A DNA stretch of 64,000 nt from Companilactobacillus paralimentarius DSM 13238 = JCM 10415 (lineage in GTDB: Bacteria > Bacillota > Bacilli > Lactobacillales > Lactobacillaceae): contig NZ_AZES01000029.1 of the NCBI RefSeq assembly GCF_001434985.1, forward strand, positions 47,963 through 111,962, given 5' to 3'. The notes beneath the pieces were generated by a model that did not search any database, was not told where the DNA came from, and worked only from the letters and a program-made list of their open reading frames with translations. The position numbers and the translations under genes were made by a program. Shown here piece after piece: positions 49,840 through 58,523 of this stretch. The stretch's first letter is position 1; the number at the start of each line of letters is the position of its first letter.

Positions 49840-50301
49840 ATGAACTTCTTAAAAAAATATCGTAATTTTGGAGTTTACTGCTTCTTTGGTTTTTTAGCAT
49901 CATTATTGAATATCGGTATCTTCGATTTATCACATAACTATTTCCATATTACTTTATGGGTTGCTAATACTATTGCTTGGTTTATCTCCAATTTTTTTTC
50001 ATTCTTTGTAACGAAATTATATGTTTTCAAATCTGAAATGGAAAACTTAAAGAAACTATTTAAAGAGGGACTGTTTTTCCTCGTTTCACGTATCTTTTCG
50101 CTGATTTTCGATGATATTTTCATGGTCGTGGCTGTTTTCATTTTTCCCTGGAACAACTTGATCATCAAAGCAATTGATCAATTAATCGTTGGGTTATTTA
50201 ATTACTTCTCATCAAAATTGATTTTCAATTATCAAAATCGCCATTTGATTGAACGTATTAAAAATTTAAAAGAACGTCGAAAGAGTCGAAATGAAATTTA
50301 G
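49840..50301 (+). CDS. GtrA-family membrane protein
   Basis: 153 residues with four predicted membrane segments and a GtrA-like opening (FGVYCFFGFLASLLNIGIFDL). The family is implicated in membrane transfer of lipid-linked sugars for wall or surface glycosylation. Its start is 2 bp after the flavodoxin stop; that pairing is common in lactobacilli. Confidence 0.88.
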   Translation: MNFLKKYRNFGVYCFFGFLASLLNIGIFDLSHNYFHITLWVANTIAWFISNFFSFFVTKLYVFKSEMENLKKLFKEGLFFLVSRIFSLIFDDIFMVVAVFIFPWNNLIIKAIDQLIVGLFNYFSSKLIFNYQNRHLIERIKNLKERRKSRNEI

Positions 50302-50314
50302 TTCGGCTCTTTTT
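50280..50314 (+). terminator. terminator overlapping the gtrA-like stop
   Basis: AAGAGTCGAA/TTCGGCTCTT with T-run; the stop codon is inside the hairpin. Confidence 0.8.
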
Positions 50315-50407
50315 GTTCGCCTAAAACTTTTATCTTCCACAAAAACTGAAATTTTAGAATAATATGTATCTTTATTAATCACAATTACAAAAGATATTTT
50401 GAATAGC

Positions 50408-50467
50408 AAAAAAGTGTTCATATAATCCGTAATTAATTAAACGAGATTGATATGAACACTTTTTTTA
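50408..50467. terminator. bidirectional hairpin after the epimerase gene
   Basis: AGTGTTCATAT pairs with ATATGAACACT, flanked by A6 and T7. The arms are the same as in the hairpin at 3288-3342, so this is a repeated terminator type. Confidence 0.75.
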
Positions 50468-50509
50468 ATCAAGTAATAGAATGACGGGAATTAAGCTCAT
50501 CCCCACCCT

Positions 50510-51652
50510 TTATTTAAATTCATCTGGTTTTTCTGTTGTTTGTTTGAAGTAATAACTCATTGCATCCAAAATACGTTCCGAAGCCTTACCATCACCATAT
50601 GGATTCTTAGCGTTGGCCATGCGATCATATTCAGCATTATCAGTAATCAAACGTGTCATTTCTCTTTCGACTACTTCGGCATCTGTACCCACTAACTTCA
50701 ATGTTCCAGCTTTAACACCTTCAGGACGTTCAGTTGTGTCACGTAAAACTAGAACTGGCTTTCCTAATGATGGTGCTTCTTCTTGAACACCACCGGAATC
50801 AGTCATAATGAAGTAACTTCTTGATGCTAAATTATGGAAATCAACTACATCTAATGGTTCAATCAAATGAATTCTGTCTACTCCACCCAAAATTTCTTTG
50901 GCAGTTTGTTGAACAACTGGATTCAAATGTACTGGATAAACTAATTCAATATCGTCATGTTTAGCAACAACTTTACGCATTGCTTTGAAGACTTCTTTCA
51001 TTGGTTCACCTTGATTTTCACGACGATGCATTGTAATCAAAATCATCTTCTTATCAGGATCGATCACGTCCAAAATATCATGGTGATAATCCTTATGCAC
51101 GGTACTCTTTAGAGCATCAATAGCTGTATTACCAGTTACAAAGATATTTTCACCATGGTGATTTTCCTTCAATAAATTAGCTTTACTTTCGTCAGTTGGA
51201 GCAAAGTATAGATCAGTTAAATCATCAGTCATTTGACGATTCATTTCTTCTGGCCATGGTGAATACTTATTCCAAGTTCTCAAACCAGCTTCAACGTGTC
51301 CAATACGTGTTTGATGATAAAAGGCTGATAAAGCAGCACTAAATGTTGTAGTTGTGTCACCGTGAACTAAAACAATATCAGGTTTTTCTTTTTCAATAAT
51401 ACTATCTAATTCCTTTAAAACTAAACCAGTGATACCACTAAGAGTCTGACGTTCCTTCATGATATTTAAGTCATAATCAGGCTTGATCTTAAAAATTTCA
51501 AGCACTGAATCTAACATTTCACGATGTTGGGCTGTAACTACTGTCACAGTATCGAAACGATCACTATTTTGTTTTAATTTTAAAACTAAGGGTGCCATTT
51601 TAATTGCTTCTGGTCTGGTACCAAAGACCGTCATAACTTTAATTTTATTCAA
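50510..51652 (-). CDS. wecB: UDP-N-acetylglucosamine 2-epimerase (non-hydrolysing)
   Basis: About 380 residues from a TTG start at 51652, seven bases after GAGGTG; the GTG at 51661 is part of that site. Markers are VFGTRPEAIKMAPLV near the start, HVEAGLRT, MNRQMTDDL and TDSGGVQEEAPSLGKP. It converts UDP-GlcNAc to UDP-ManNAc, used in wall teichoic acid and polysaccharide synthesis. Confidence 0.94.
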   Translation of the reverse strand: MNKIKVMTVFGTRPEAIKMAPLVLKLKQNSDRFDTVTVVTAQHREMLDSVLEIFKIKPDYDLNIMKERQTLSGITGLVLKELDSIIEKEKPDIVLVHGDTTTTFSAALSAFYHQTRIGHVEAGLRTWNKYSPWPEEMNRQMTDDLTDLYFAPTDESKANLLKENHHGENIFVTGNTAIDALKSTVHKDYHHDILDVIDPDKKMILITMHRRENQGEPMKEVFKAMRKVVAKHDDIELVYPVHLNPVVQQTAKEILGGVDRIHLIEPLDVVDFHNLASRSYFIMTDSGGVQEEAPSLGKPVLVLRDTTERPEGVKAGTLKLVGTDAEVVEREMTRLITDNAEYDRMANAKNPYGDGKASERILDAMSYYFKQTTEKPDEFK

Positions 51653-51770
51653 AATTATCACCTCAATAAATTAACTACAGTATATCAAAGATAACTTTAT
51701 TAATATAGGTAGACACACTTGTTTGATAAGATGTCGTTTTCTGAAAGTTTTCGCGTATAATATAAGTATT

Positions 51771-51953
51771 ATGATTAATCTTCCAATATTAATAGTCCTC
51801 AGTATTTTAACAACTCTGATTGCCTTCTTTATCGTCATGGCAATTTATAATACTCTTATCAAATCTACCAGTAAAAAATATTGGTGGTTCATTTTAATTG
51901 GCTTGGTAATCCTTTATATGATAGCGTTTTACATATATTTTCACATCCAATAG
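51771..51953 (+). CDS. 60-aa small membrane protein, possibly leaderless
   Basis: It starts MINLPILIVLSILTT and has two hydrophobic segments (about 3-24 and 34-55) around a basic loop (KSTSKKYW). A perfect TATAAT lies at 51756-51761, only 9 nt before the ATG at 51771, and no ribosome-binding site is present. If that -10 is real, the mRNA would begin at or almost at the ATG. The longer frame from a TTG at 51723 would run through the promoter and is rejected. Function unknown. Confidence 0.55.
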   Translation: MINLPILIVLSILTTLIAFFIVMAIYNTLIKSTSKKYWWFILIGLVILYMIAFYIYFHIQ

Positions 51954-52053
51954 TTGGTTTACAGAAATAGTTTGTTAAAAAAAGTATTAATTTCTATCAT
52001 TTTGAGTTAGAATTATCAATGTATTCGAAAATGAATTTTATGGAGGTTTATCG

Positions 52054-52923
52054 ATGGTTTTAACAAACGGTAACGAAATTTTCAATAACGCCCGTAAAGG
52101 CAAGTATGCTGTTGGTGCTTTTAACATCAACGACTTGGAATGGACACGCTCAATTTTGGCTGCTGCCCAAGAAACACAAACACCTATCTTGGTTCAAACA
52201 TCAATGGGTGCTGCTAAGTACATGGGTGGTTATGAACTATGTCTACACCTTGTACAAGACACAATCAAATCAATGGGTATTACAGTTCCAGTTGTAATGC
52301 ACTTGGATCATGGTAACTACGAAGCTGCCAAGGAATGTATCGAAGTTGGATATAACTCAGTTATGTTCGATGGTCATGACCTTCCATTCGCAGAAAACCT
52401 TGAAAAGACAAAAGAAATTGTTAAGTTAGCTCATGCTAAGAACATGTCTGTTGAAGCTGAAGTTGGTTCAATCGGTGGTACTGAAGATGGTATCGTTGGT
52501 TTAGGTGAATTAGCTGATGTTGAAGAAGCTAAGACTCTTGCTGCTACAGGTGTTGATTACCTTGCTGTTGGTATTGGTAACATTCATGGTGTTTACCCTG
52601 ACAACTGGAAAGGTTTAAGCTTTGACCGTCTTAAGGAATTAGCTGATGTTATCAAGACACCACTTGTTCTTCATGGTGGTTCAGGTATTCCTAAGGAACA
52701 AATCATCAAGGCTGTTTCAATGGGTATCTCAAAGGTTAACGTTAATACTGAATTACAACTTTCATTCGCTAAAGCAACACGTGAATACATCGAAGCTAAG
52801 AAAGACTTAGATGTTGATGCTAAGGGTTATGACCCACGTAAATTGCTTGCACCTGGTGCTAAAGCTATTACTGATACAACTATCGAACGTATCAAGTGGT
52901 TCGGTACACCTTCAATCAAATAA
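52054..52923 (+). CDS. fba: fructose-bisphosphate aldolase, class II
   Basis: 289 residues. The zinc-binding segments are HLDHGN (about 85-90), EAEVGSIGGTEDG and LHGGSGI, and VNTELQ is near the C-terminus. It splits fructose-1,6-bisphosphate in glycolysis. Strong codon bias (GGT, GTT, CTT, AAG) fits high expression. Promoter candidate: TTGTTA, 17 nt, TATCAT at about 51971-51999. A canonical terminator follows at 52941-52967. Confidence 0.96.
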   Translation: MVLTNGNEIFNNARKGKYAVGAFNINDLEWTRSILAAAQETQTPILVQTSMGAAKYMGGYELCLHLVQDTIKSMGITVPVVMHLDHGNYEAAKECIEVGYNSVMFDGHDLPFAENLEKTKEIVKLAHAKNMSVEAEVGSIGGTEDGIVGLGELADVEEAKTLAATGVDYLAVGIGNIHGVYPDNWKGLSFDRLKELADVIKTPLVLHGGSGIPKEQIIKAVSMGISKVNVNTELQLSFAKATREYIEAKKDLDVDAKGYDPRKLLAPGAKAITDTTIERIKWFGTPSIK

Positions 52924-52940
52924 TTATTTGATAAATAAAA

Positions 52941-52967
52941 AACAGAGACTTCGGTCCCTGTTTTTTT
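52941..52967 (+). terminator. terminator of fba
   Basis: AACAGAGAC, loop TTCG, GTCCCTGTT, then T8. Confidence 0.9.
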
Positions 52968-53000
52968 GCTCTAAAATTCATTTTTTCTAAAACACATTAT

Positions 53001-53057
53001 AAAAATACCCTATCAGAGATTCCACATATTAAGGACAACTCCGATAGAGTATTTTTG
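53001..53057 (-). terminator. terminator of the eno-ATPase operon
   Basis: AAAATACCCTATC pairs with GATAGAGTATTTT, with a GAG/CTC extension and a ~25-nt loop; on the minus strand a T5 run follows. It is 10 bp after the ATPase stop. Confidence 0.75.
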
Positions 53058-53065
53058 TATAATTA

Positions 53066-55315
53066 TTAGTCTTGCTTATAGTAGGAAACTTTAATCAAAT
53101 CTAATATCAAGAACATAACAAAACAAATCGAGAAAACAGCCAATACATTCAACACGGCCGTGTGCAACCATAATATACTTATCAAGCTGGATAGAACCAG
53201 ATTAATAAATATAACGGTCCCTACCGATTTACTTGTTTTAATCGACCAGAAATGGTCCCTCGTTCTTGTTGAAAGAATCATTCCCATAGCAGAATAGATC
53301 AGATAAACAAACAATATTCCACTAATTTGGGCATGTGTGAAATTAGTAAATTTAACACTATACCACAACATTAAGAATCCTAATACTAGCCAACCAATCG
53401 TATAGATGGCTGAAATTTTAGTTAAATTCTTCAAATTCCACGCTTCTGGTAAGTGATTGATTTTTACTCGGTCAGTTCCCAACGTCAAAGTAACACAATC
53501 GTTGAAAATAACTATAAAAACAATGATATTCAACGAAACTGGGAAAAAGTTTGTGAATAAATAACCAATTGTTAACAAAAGTGCCAATTGAGCTGTTCTT
53601 GCCAACTTAGTAATTAACCAAGTCATCATTCTTTGATAAACCCGATGACCAGCATTAACTAATTCCATAATTCCCTTCAAAGAAGGTTCAGTTAAAATTA
53701 TTCTTGCTGCCAATTTAGAAATATCAGTAGCCGTATCGATAGCAATTCCGACGTCTGCTTTCTTTAAAGCAGGTGCATCATTGACGCCATCGCCTGTCAT
53801 ACCTACAACGTACCCTTTATCCTGTAAAGATTTAACAATTTTAAATTTATCCTCTGGATAAACATTAGCAAATCCATCATAGGATAAGGGATCAGACAAC
53901 GCTTGATCAACTGTTCCAATATGATCGTTTAAACCAACCTTTTCAGCAATTGCCCTGGCGGTAGATACTGTATCACCTGTTAACATTAAAACGGTTATAC
54001 CCTGTTTCTTTAAAGCTGAAATTTTTTCTGGCATATCAGATTTAATTTGATCTTTGAAAGTCATCAAACCAATAGGTTCCTGATTAACAGCTAAAACCAT
54101 CACTTGTAATCCTTGTTGTGACAATTTATCAACTTGGATTTTCACCTGATCTTCTAAATTGCTTTTTACAGGTGATCCCAGAAATATTTCGTCACCATTA
54201 TCAAGAATTGCTTTAGCACCTTTCAATTTTGGATCAAAAGATACCTGCTTTTTCACTCTAACTGAAGCTATTTTATCCGATTTGGCTTTTTGCAAAATTG
54301 CCAAATCAAGCGGACTAACACTACTAGGTTTAACAGTCGCCAATGCATATTGGAATAATTTTGTTTTATCCAATCCATTTAAACTTATGATTTCATCGAC
54401 TTCAGGTTCATTTTTAGTAATTGTTCCAGTCTTATCCATCAACAAGACATTCATTGATCCTGCTTCCTGAATACCAGTCAATCCGCTAACTAGAATACCC
54501 TTTTTTGATAAATTTCCGGCTTCCAAAGAATTAGCCACGGCAAAACTCGATGGCATAGAAATTGGAATTGTAGCTACAAATAGAATAACTAGAAATGGCA
54601 ACAATGAAAGAAATGGCGTGTGTCTGACTAAGGCTGTAATGGTTAAAATAACTGCTAGGACAACATCCAAATAGGCTAAATACTTAACGACCGTAAAAAG
54701 TAAATTTTCCAATCTACCTGGAGCTTCATTTGTTCTGACCAACTCAGTGGTTTTACCTAAGCTACTGTGAACACCAGTTTTCTCAACCACTACATCCGCA
54801 GTACCTTCAATAACTGTCGAACCAGAATATAATTCATCATCCTTTGCTTTAGTAATAGCCTTTGTTTCACCAGTAATAACTGATTGATTAACTAAAACAA
54901 CACCTTTGACTATTTTACAATCAGCTGGAATAACTGATCCAACTGATAAATGGATCAAATCACTAGGAACTAATTCTCGACTTGATAATTTTTGCCATTT
55001 ATCGTCACGTAAAACACTGGTGTATGCAATCAATTTGGTATCTAATTCACCAATTGATTTCGAAGCTCGATTCTCTTGAATAGCCCCATCAATTGCTGAA
55101 AACAACAACAAAGCAAAGATGAAAGCGACTTGAATAAAATTACCCAAAATCAGTTCAATCACTAATGCTAATTCAATTACATAAGGAATCGGACCAACCA
55201 AACGTTTTAAAATCAAACTGATAAATGATTTTTGAATCTTTGGCGTCTCATTATATCCATATTCTTGTCTGAGTTTTGCAACTTCTGGCGTGGTAAGTCC
55301 ATATTTTTCTTTCAT
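53066..55315 (-). CDS. P-type ATPase of the plasma-membrane H+-ATPase (P3A) type
   Basis: 749 residues. The phosphorylated Asp is in DKTGTITKNE, TGD and MTGDGVNDAPAL complete the P domain, TGE is in SVITGETKA and the M4 PSSFAVAN segment resembles H+-ATPases rather than Ca2+ pumps. It has a short N-terminus without metal-binding domains, and an M6 Asp in FNDCVTLTLGTDRVK. H+ export is the family expectation, but ion specificity is inferred. It begins 10 bp after the eno stop and so is in the fluoride-riboswitch operon. Confidence 0.9.
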   Translation of the reverse strand: MKEKYGLTTPEVAKLRQEYGYNETPKIQKSFISLILKRLVGPIPYVIELALVIELILGNFIQVAFIFALLLFSAIDGAIQENRASKSIGELDTKLIAYTSVLRDDKWQKLSSRELVPSDLIHLSVGSVIPADCKIVKGVVLVNQSVITGETKAITKAKDDELYSGSTVIEGTADVVVEKTGVHSSLGKTTELVRTNEAPGRLENLLFTVVKYLAYLDVVLAVILTITALVRHTPFLSLLPFLVILFVATIPISMPSSFAVANSLEAGNLSKKGILVSGLTGIQEAGSMNVLLMDKTGTITKNEPEVDEIISLNGLDKTKLFQYALATVKPSSVSPLDLAILQKAKSDKIASVRVKKQVSFDPKLKGAKAILDNGDEIFLGSPVKSNLEDQVKIQVDKLSQQGLQVMVLAVNQEPIGLMTFKDQIKSDMPEKISALKKQGITVLMLTGDTVSTARAIAEKVGLNDHIGTVDQALSDPLSYDGFANVYPEDKFKIVKSLQDKGYVVGMTGDGVNDAPALKKADVGIAIDTATDISKLAARIILTEPSLKGIMELVNAGHRVYQRMMTWLITKLARTAQLALLLTIGYLFTNFFPVSLNIIVFIVIFNDCVTLTLGTDRVKINHLPEAWNLKNLTKISAIYTIGWLVLGFLMLWYSVKFTNFTHAQISGILFVYLIYSAMGMILSTRTRDHFWSIKTSKSVGTVIFINLVLSSLISILWLHTAVLNVLAVFSICFVMFLILDLIKVSYYKQD

Positions 55316-55325
55316 AATTTATTGA

Positions 55326-56609
55326 TTAGTCAAAGTCAACGTCATTAGGAAAATGAGCTAGATTAGATTCTTTGCCTAATTCTTCCTCAATTCTTAATAA
55401 TTGATTGTATTTAGCTAGACGTTCACCACGAGCTGGAGCACCTGATTTCAATTGTTCAGCATGCATTGCAACTGTAAAATCAGCCAAGAATGAATCCTCA
55501 GTTTCACCGGAACGATGTGACATCATTGTTGTGTAGCCATTCTTTCTAGCAACACGGATAGCCTCCATAGTTTCAGATACTGTACCAATTTGATTCAACT
55601 TGATCAAGAAACTATTGGCCATACCTTTCTTGATAGCTTTTCTAAAGAGTGCAGGATTTGTACATACATTATCATCAGTAACGATTTGAACACGATTACC
55701 GTTCTTTTGAGTAAATTTAGCAAAATTATCCCAGTCATTTTCACCAAATGGATCTTCCATTGATACAATTGCTGGATATTTATCTAGTAGTCCTTCGTAG
55801 TATGTGCCCATTTCTTCAGCACTGCGCTTCTTACCTTCAAATAAGTATGAACCATCGTCTTGAGCAAAACTTGAAGCAGCTGCATCAAAGGCAATACCAA
55901 TTTCTTCACCAGGAACATAACCGGCATCTTTAATAGCACGATTTAATTCATCAATAGCAGCTTCACTTGATGGAAGATCAGGAGCAAATCCACCTTCATC
56001 ACCTAAACCTGTTTGATAACCTTCTTTTTCAAGGTTCTTCTTCAATTGATGATAAACGTTAACGATCTTTTCAAAACCATCACGGAAAGTTGTACGTTTA
56101 ATAGGTGTAATTAAGAACTCTTGCATATCGATTCCATTATCGGCGTGTTCACCACCATTGATAACATTGTGGAAAGTTTGTGGCAATTCAAGATCGACAC
56201 CACCAAGGTAACGATAAACAGGAATTCCCTCTGCATTAGCTGCAGCACGAACAGTGGCAATTGAAACACCCAAAATAGCATTAGCACCTAATTTAGCCTT
56301 ATTAGGAGTGCCATCAAGATCGATCATCATTTGATCGATCTGAGCTTGATTGAAAGGATCAGCACCCTTTAATTTATCATTGATCAAAGTATTAACATTA
56401 TTGACGGCTTTCAAGACTCCTTTACCATCTAATCTGTCACCACCATCACGTAATTCAACAGCTTCATTATCACCAGTTGATTTTCCTGATGGAACACTAG
56501 CACGACCTAAAATGCCATTTGAAAGGATAACATCTGCTTCAACTGTTGGATTACCACGTGAATCAAATATTTCCCTAGCCTTAACATTCTCAATTGTTAC
56601 TTTTGTCAT
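55326..56609 (-). CDS. eno: enolase
   Basis: 427 residues. The Mg2+ and catalytic regions VGDEGGFAP-type (here GLGDEGGFAP), SMEDPFGENDW, IVTDDN, LIKLNQIGT and MSHRSGETED are intact. The flexible loop reads SGKSTG where most enolases have SGASTG; the following Ser and Thr are kept. Enolase makes PEP and is the classic intracellular target of fluoride. In most lactobacilli the housekeeping eno lies in the gap-pgk-tpi operon, so this copy, driven by a fluoride riboswitch, may be a second enolase. That is inferred, since the rest of the genome is not visible. Confidence 0.94.
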   Translation of the reverse strand: MTKVTIENVKAREIFDSRGNPTVEADVILSNGILGRASVPSGKSTGDNEAVELRDGGDRLDGKGVLKAVNNVNTLINDKLKGADPFNQAQIDQMMIDLDGTPNKAKLGANAILGVSIATVRAAANAEGIPVYRYLGGVDLELPQTFHNVINGGEHADNGIDMQEFLITPIKRTTFRDGFEKIVNVYHQLKKNLEKEGYQTGLGDEGGFAPDLPSSEAAIDELNRAIKDAGYVPGEEIGIAFDAAASSFAQDDGSYLFEGKKRSAEEMGTYYEGLLDKYPAIVSMEDPFGENDWDNFAKFTQKNGNRVQIVTDDNVCTNPALFRKAIKKGMANSFLIKLNQIGTVSETMEAIRVARKNGYTTMMSHRSGETEDSFLADFTVAMHAEQLKSGAPARGERLAKYNQLLRIEEELGKESNLAHFPNDVDFD

Positions 56610-56633
56610 AATAAATACTCCCTTTCTTAATCA

Positions 56634-56718
56634 TAAAAAAAAGACGTCTACTCCACATTAAAAGACCCTCAATAATTTTCCTCAATTATTTACTGGTATT
56701 TTAAATAGAGTAGACGTC
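56634..56718 (-). terminator. riboswitch-controlled terminator before eno
   Basis: GACGTCTACTC (56708-56718) pairs perfectly with GAGTAGACGTC (56643-56653), followed by T8. A nested AATAATT/AATTATT hairpin fills the loop. The 5' arm is the 3' end of the fluoride aptamer, so ligand binding and termination compete. Confidence 0.88.
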
Positions 56719-56761
56719 ATCAATTACGATCAAGTAATATTTTTCGGCGAACGTCATCGCC
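56708..56761 (-). promoter_or_regulatory. fluoride riboswitch (crcB motif) controlling eno and the H+-ATPase
   Basis: The minus strand reads GGCGATGACGTTCGCC (56746-56761), a short stem-loop TTAC/GTAA, then TGATGACGTCTACT. This fits the crcB motif in both conserved blocks, GGnGAUGnnnUUCnCC and UGAUGnnnnCUAC. The pseudoknot GACGU (first loop) with ACGUC (3' segment) is present. The 3' segment is also the first arm of the terminator, giving a genetic-ON switch with fluoride. A -10 (TATACT, about 56779-56784) lies just upstream. Confidence 0.9.
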
Positions 56762-56944
56762 TCTTCGAACGAATTCATAGTATAATACTTTGTTTATTTA
56801 AACAAGTATATTCATTCACTTTTATGAGTATTTATTTGCTTGTGAAGCTTTTTGTTTAAACAAAAAATAATTATATTTATCAATTAGACTTTACTGTCCG
56901 TAACACTTGGCATAATATTATTTTCTCAATTACGAGCATAGAAA

Positions 56945-56973
56945 TTGTAGAATTCACAAAAACTTGCTATACT
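56945..56973 (+). promoter_or_regulatory. promoter of the C-rich sRNA candidate
   Basis: TTGTAG at 56945-56950, 17 nt, TATACT at 56968-56973; predicted start near 56980. Confidence 0.55.
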
Positions 56974-56979
56974 TCATTT

Positions 56980-57299
56980 GTACCATAAAGAAAGCGTTAA
57001 CATAGAAAGGAGGGACACTTATAGTAACTTTGTTTACAACTAGAATAAGTAGTTTTCAAAGTCCTATCTCGTGCCTCCCATGTAGAAAATCTAATTCTAT
57101 GCTTAAATACTTATTCTAGTAGTTGATTCCCAAAGTAGGAGCTCACTCAATTCTTCGATTTGCCCAGAATTTAACTCCCAGACCAATTTTGATCTCCTGT
57201 TAATTGAATACCCCATCATTCAATGACATATTAATTTTTGTTCCTACTAGAAATCAACTTATATAAAAACAGTCAGGTTCCCCGCCTGGCTGTTTTTTT
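56980..57299 (+). ncRNA. candidate ~320-nt sRNA with C-rich loops
   Basis: Between the promoter at 56945-56973 and a terminator at 57268-57299 there is no ORF, but there are clear stems. CTAGAATAAGTA (57040-57051) pairs with TACTTATTCTAG (57108-57119). AATTCT/AGAATT (57149-57171) has a GCCC-containing loop. TTGAAT/ATTCAA (57204-57223) has loop ACCCCATC. The terminator loop is TTCCCCG, and CCTCCC lies at 57074-57079. Such exposed C-runs are the seed type of Firmicutes sRNAs (RsaE-like) that pair with Shine-Dalgarno sequences. The terminator could instead belong only to the GGDEF gene. Confidence 0.5.
57268..57299. terminator. bidirectional terminator
   Basis: AACAGTCAGG/CCTGGCTGTT with loop TTCCCCG, and A/T runs on both sides; the GGDEF stop (57298-57300) abuts it. 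Confidence 0.85.
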
Positions 57300-58344
57300 A
57301 TATTTTAATTATTGGAACTTTCTCATATTGGAAAATTTTACCTTCAATTGTCATTTCATCACGCCCATTATTTTTTGCTTGATAGAGATATTTATCAACG
57401 CGTTTAAAAATATCCTCAAACGAATTATCAGTTTCACGTAACATCGTTACGCCAAAGCATAACGTCACATCTAACTGTGTCTCCTGAATAAACAAAGGCA
57501 TTCCAATTAAAGTTTGATTGATCCTATTAGCGATTTCCTGAGCTTTTTGTGTATCGGTATTTCTCAATAGAATAACAAATTCTTCACCGCCATAACGAAA
57601 TAACTGTCCTTGTCTACCATCGACATGTAACTCTCGTTCAACTGTATGTGAGACATGACGCAAAACTTCATCACCAATTTCATGACCATAACGATCATTA
57701 AATTCTTTAAAATGGTCAATATCAAACATCATTACCGTTAAAGGAGCTGGATCGTGACTATATTTTTCAAAGACTTCTTTAGAAATTTTATTTAAATTAG
57801 CTCGATTTCGTACACCTGTTAGAGCATCGTAATTAACTTTATTCTCCAAATCGTTATATACGTGCATATATGTACTCATCTTTAACTCAATTATACGCAC
57901 AATAAACATATAGATTTCGAATAGGATCAGCATTCCTATAATATCAACTAATGGAAATTTATAATCGATCCACATAAAAATCCACCAACAAATTCCGAAT
58001 AAAATTTGGGCCAACAGATATCGATAATTAGAAATTGCTAAAACGTCTTTATGACTGTAAAGATAGTCAATTACAATTATTAGAACGAGATAAGATCCAA
58101 TAAACAACCATGAATATGGTCCTTGAATTCTCGAAATATCCGACGATGGATGATATAAAAATGGTAGAAAAACATTTAACAAAACAATTAAACGATTATT
58201 GAAAATAAACAAGCCGTAGAATAAGATAGTTAATTCAGCATTAGCTAGCAATCCTCCCAACTCGACCTGTGAACCACCCGTTAAACTTTTGAAAACAATA
58301 GTGACCAACAATATCATTAAAAAGAGTAGAAACATTTCGGCCAT
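57298..58344 (-). CDS. membrane diguanylate cyclase (GGDEF)
   Basis: 348 residues from the ATG at 58344. About five membrane segments (1-165) are followed by a GGDEF domain with FDIDHFKEFNDRYGHEIGD and the active-site RYGGEEF. The residues before GGEEF read RQGQ, so the RxxD inhibitory site is absent. It synthesises c-di-GMP from GTP. The frame is N-terminally short: the missing first membrane helix is encoded just upstream in another frame (58317-58505). An EAL protein and a paralogous membrane sensor are nearby. Confidence 0.85.
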   Translation of the reverse strand: MAEMFLLFLMILLVTIVFKSLTGGSQVELGGLLANAELTILFYGLFIFNNRLIVLLNVFLPFLYHPSSDISRIQGPYSWLFIGSYLVLIIVIDYLYSHKDVLAISNYRYLLAQILFGICWWIFMWIDYKFPLVDIIGMLILFEIYMFIVRIIELKMSTYMHVYNDLENKVNYDALTGVRNRANLNKISKEVFEKYSHDPAPLTVMMFDIDHFKEFNDRYGHEIGDEVLRHVSHTVERELHVDGRQGQLFRYGGEEFVILLRNTDTQKAQEIANRINQTLIGMPLFIQETQLDVTLCFGVTMLRETDNSFEDIFKRVDKYLYQAKNNGRDEMTIEGKIFQYEKVPIIKI

Positions 58345-58505
58345 ATTATTCCAACCTTCCTAAAGAAGGACGATGCTGCGCTGATCTTTCGTTCCAATAC
58401 AAATGATATATAAGTAATAATAGTAACCAAACCAATTGTAACTATCCCTGTTGCTAAGGCATTTGCACTGAAACAGATTCTTAAAATCTCTGTTAAATCA
58501 CCCAA
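58317..58505 (-). pseudogene. out-of-frame N-terminal fragment of the GGDEF gene
   Basis: From a TTG at 58505 after GAGGGG, this frame gives a segment (ATGIVTIGLVTIITYISFVL) that resembles TLVTIGLITVITIIAYGL of the paralogue at 63335. It then continues into SSFFRKV and stops at 58317, within the ATG region of the intact GGDEF frame. A one-base change between about 58345 and 58366 would fuse the two into a ~402-residue protein. The N-terminal helix is thus lost unless frameshifting occurs. Confidence 0.7.
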
Positions 58506-58523
58506 AAGTAACCCCTCGCACAT

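Noticed and set aside
56700..56778. A 25-codon ORF (MNSFEEAMTF...) before eno, read as a leader peptide
   Set aside because: It lies almost entirely inside the fluoride aptamer, has no ribosome site and its ATG is about at the expected transcript start; the RNA motif explains the sequence better.
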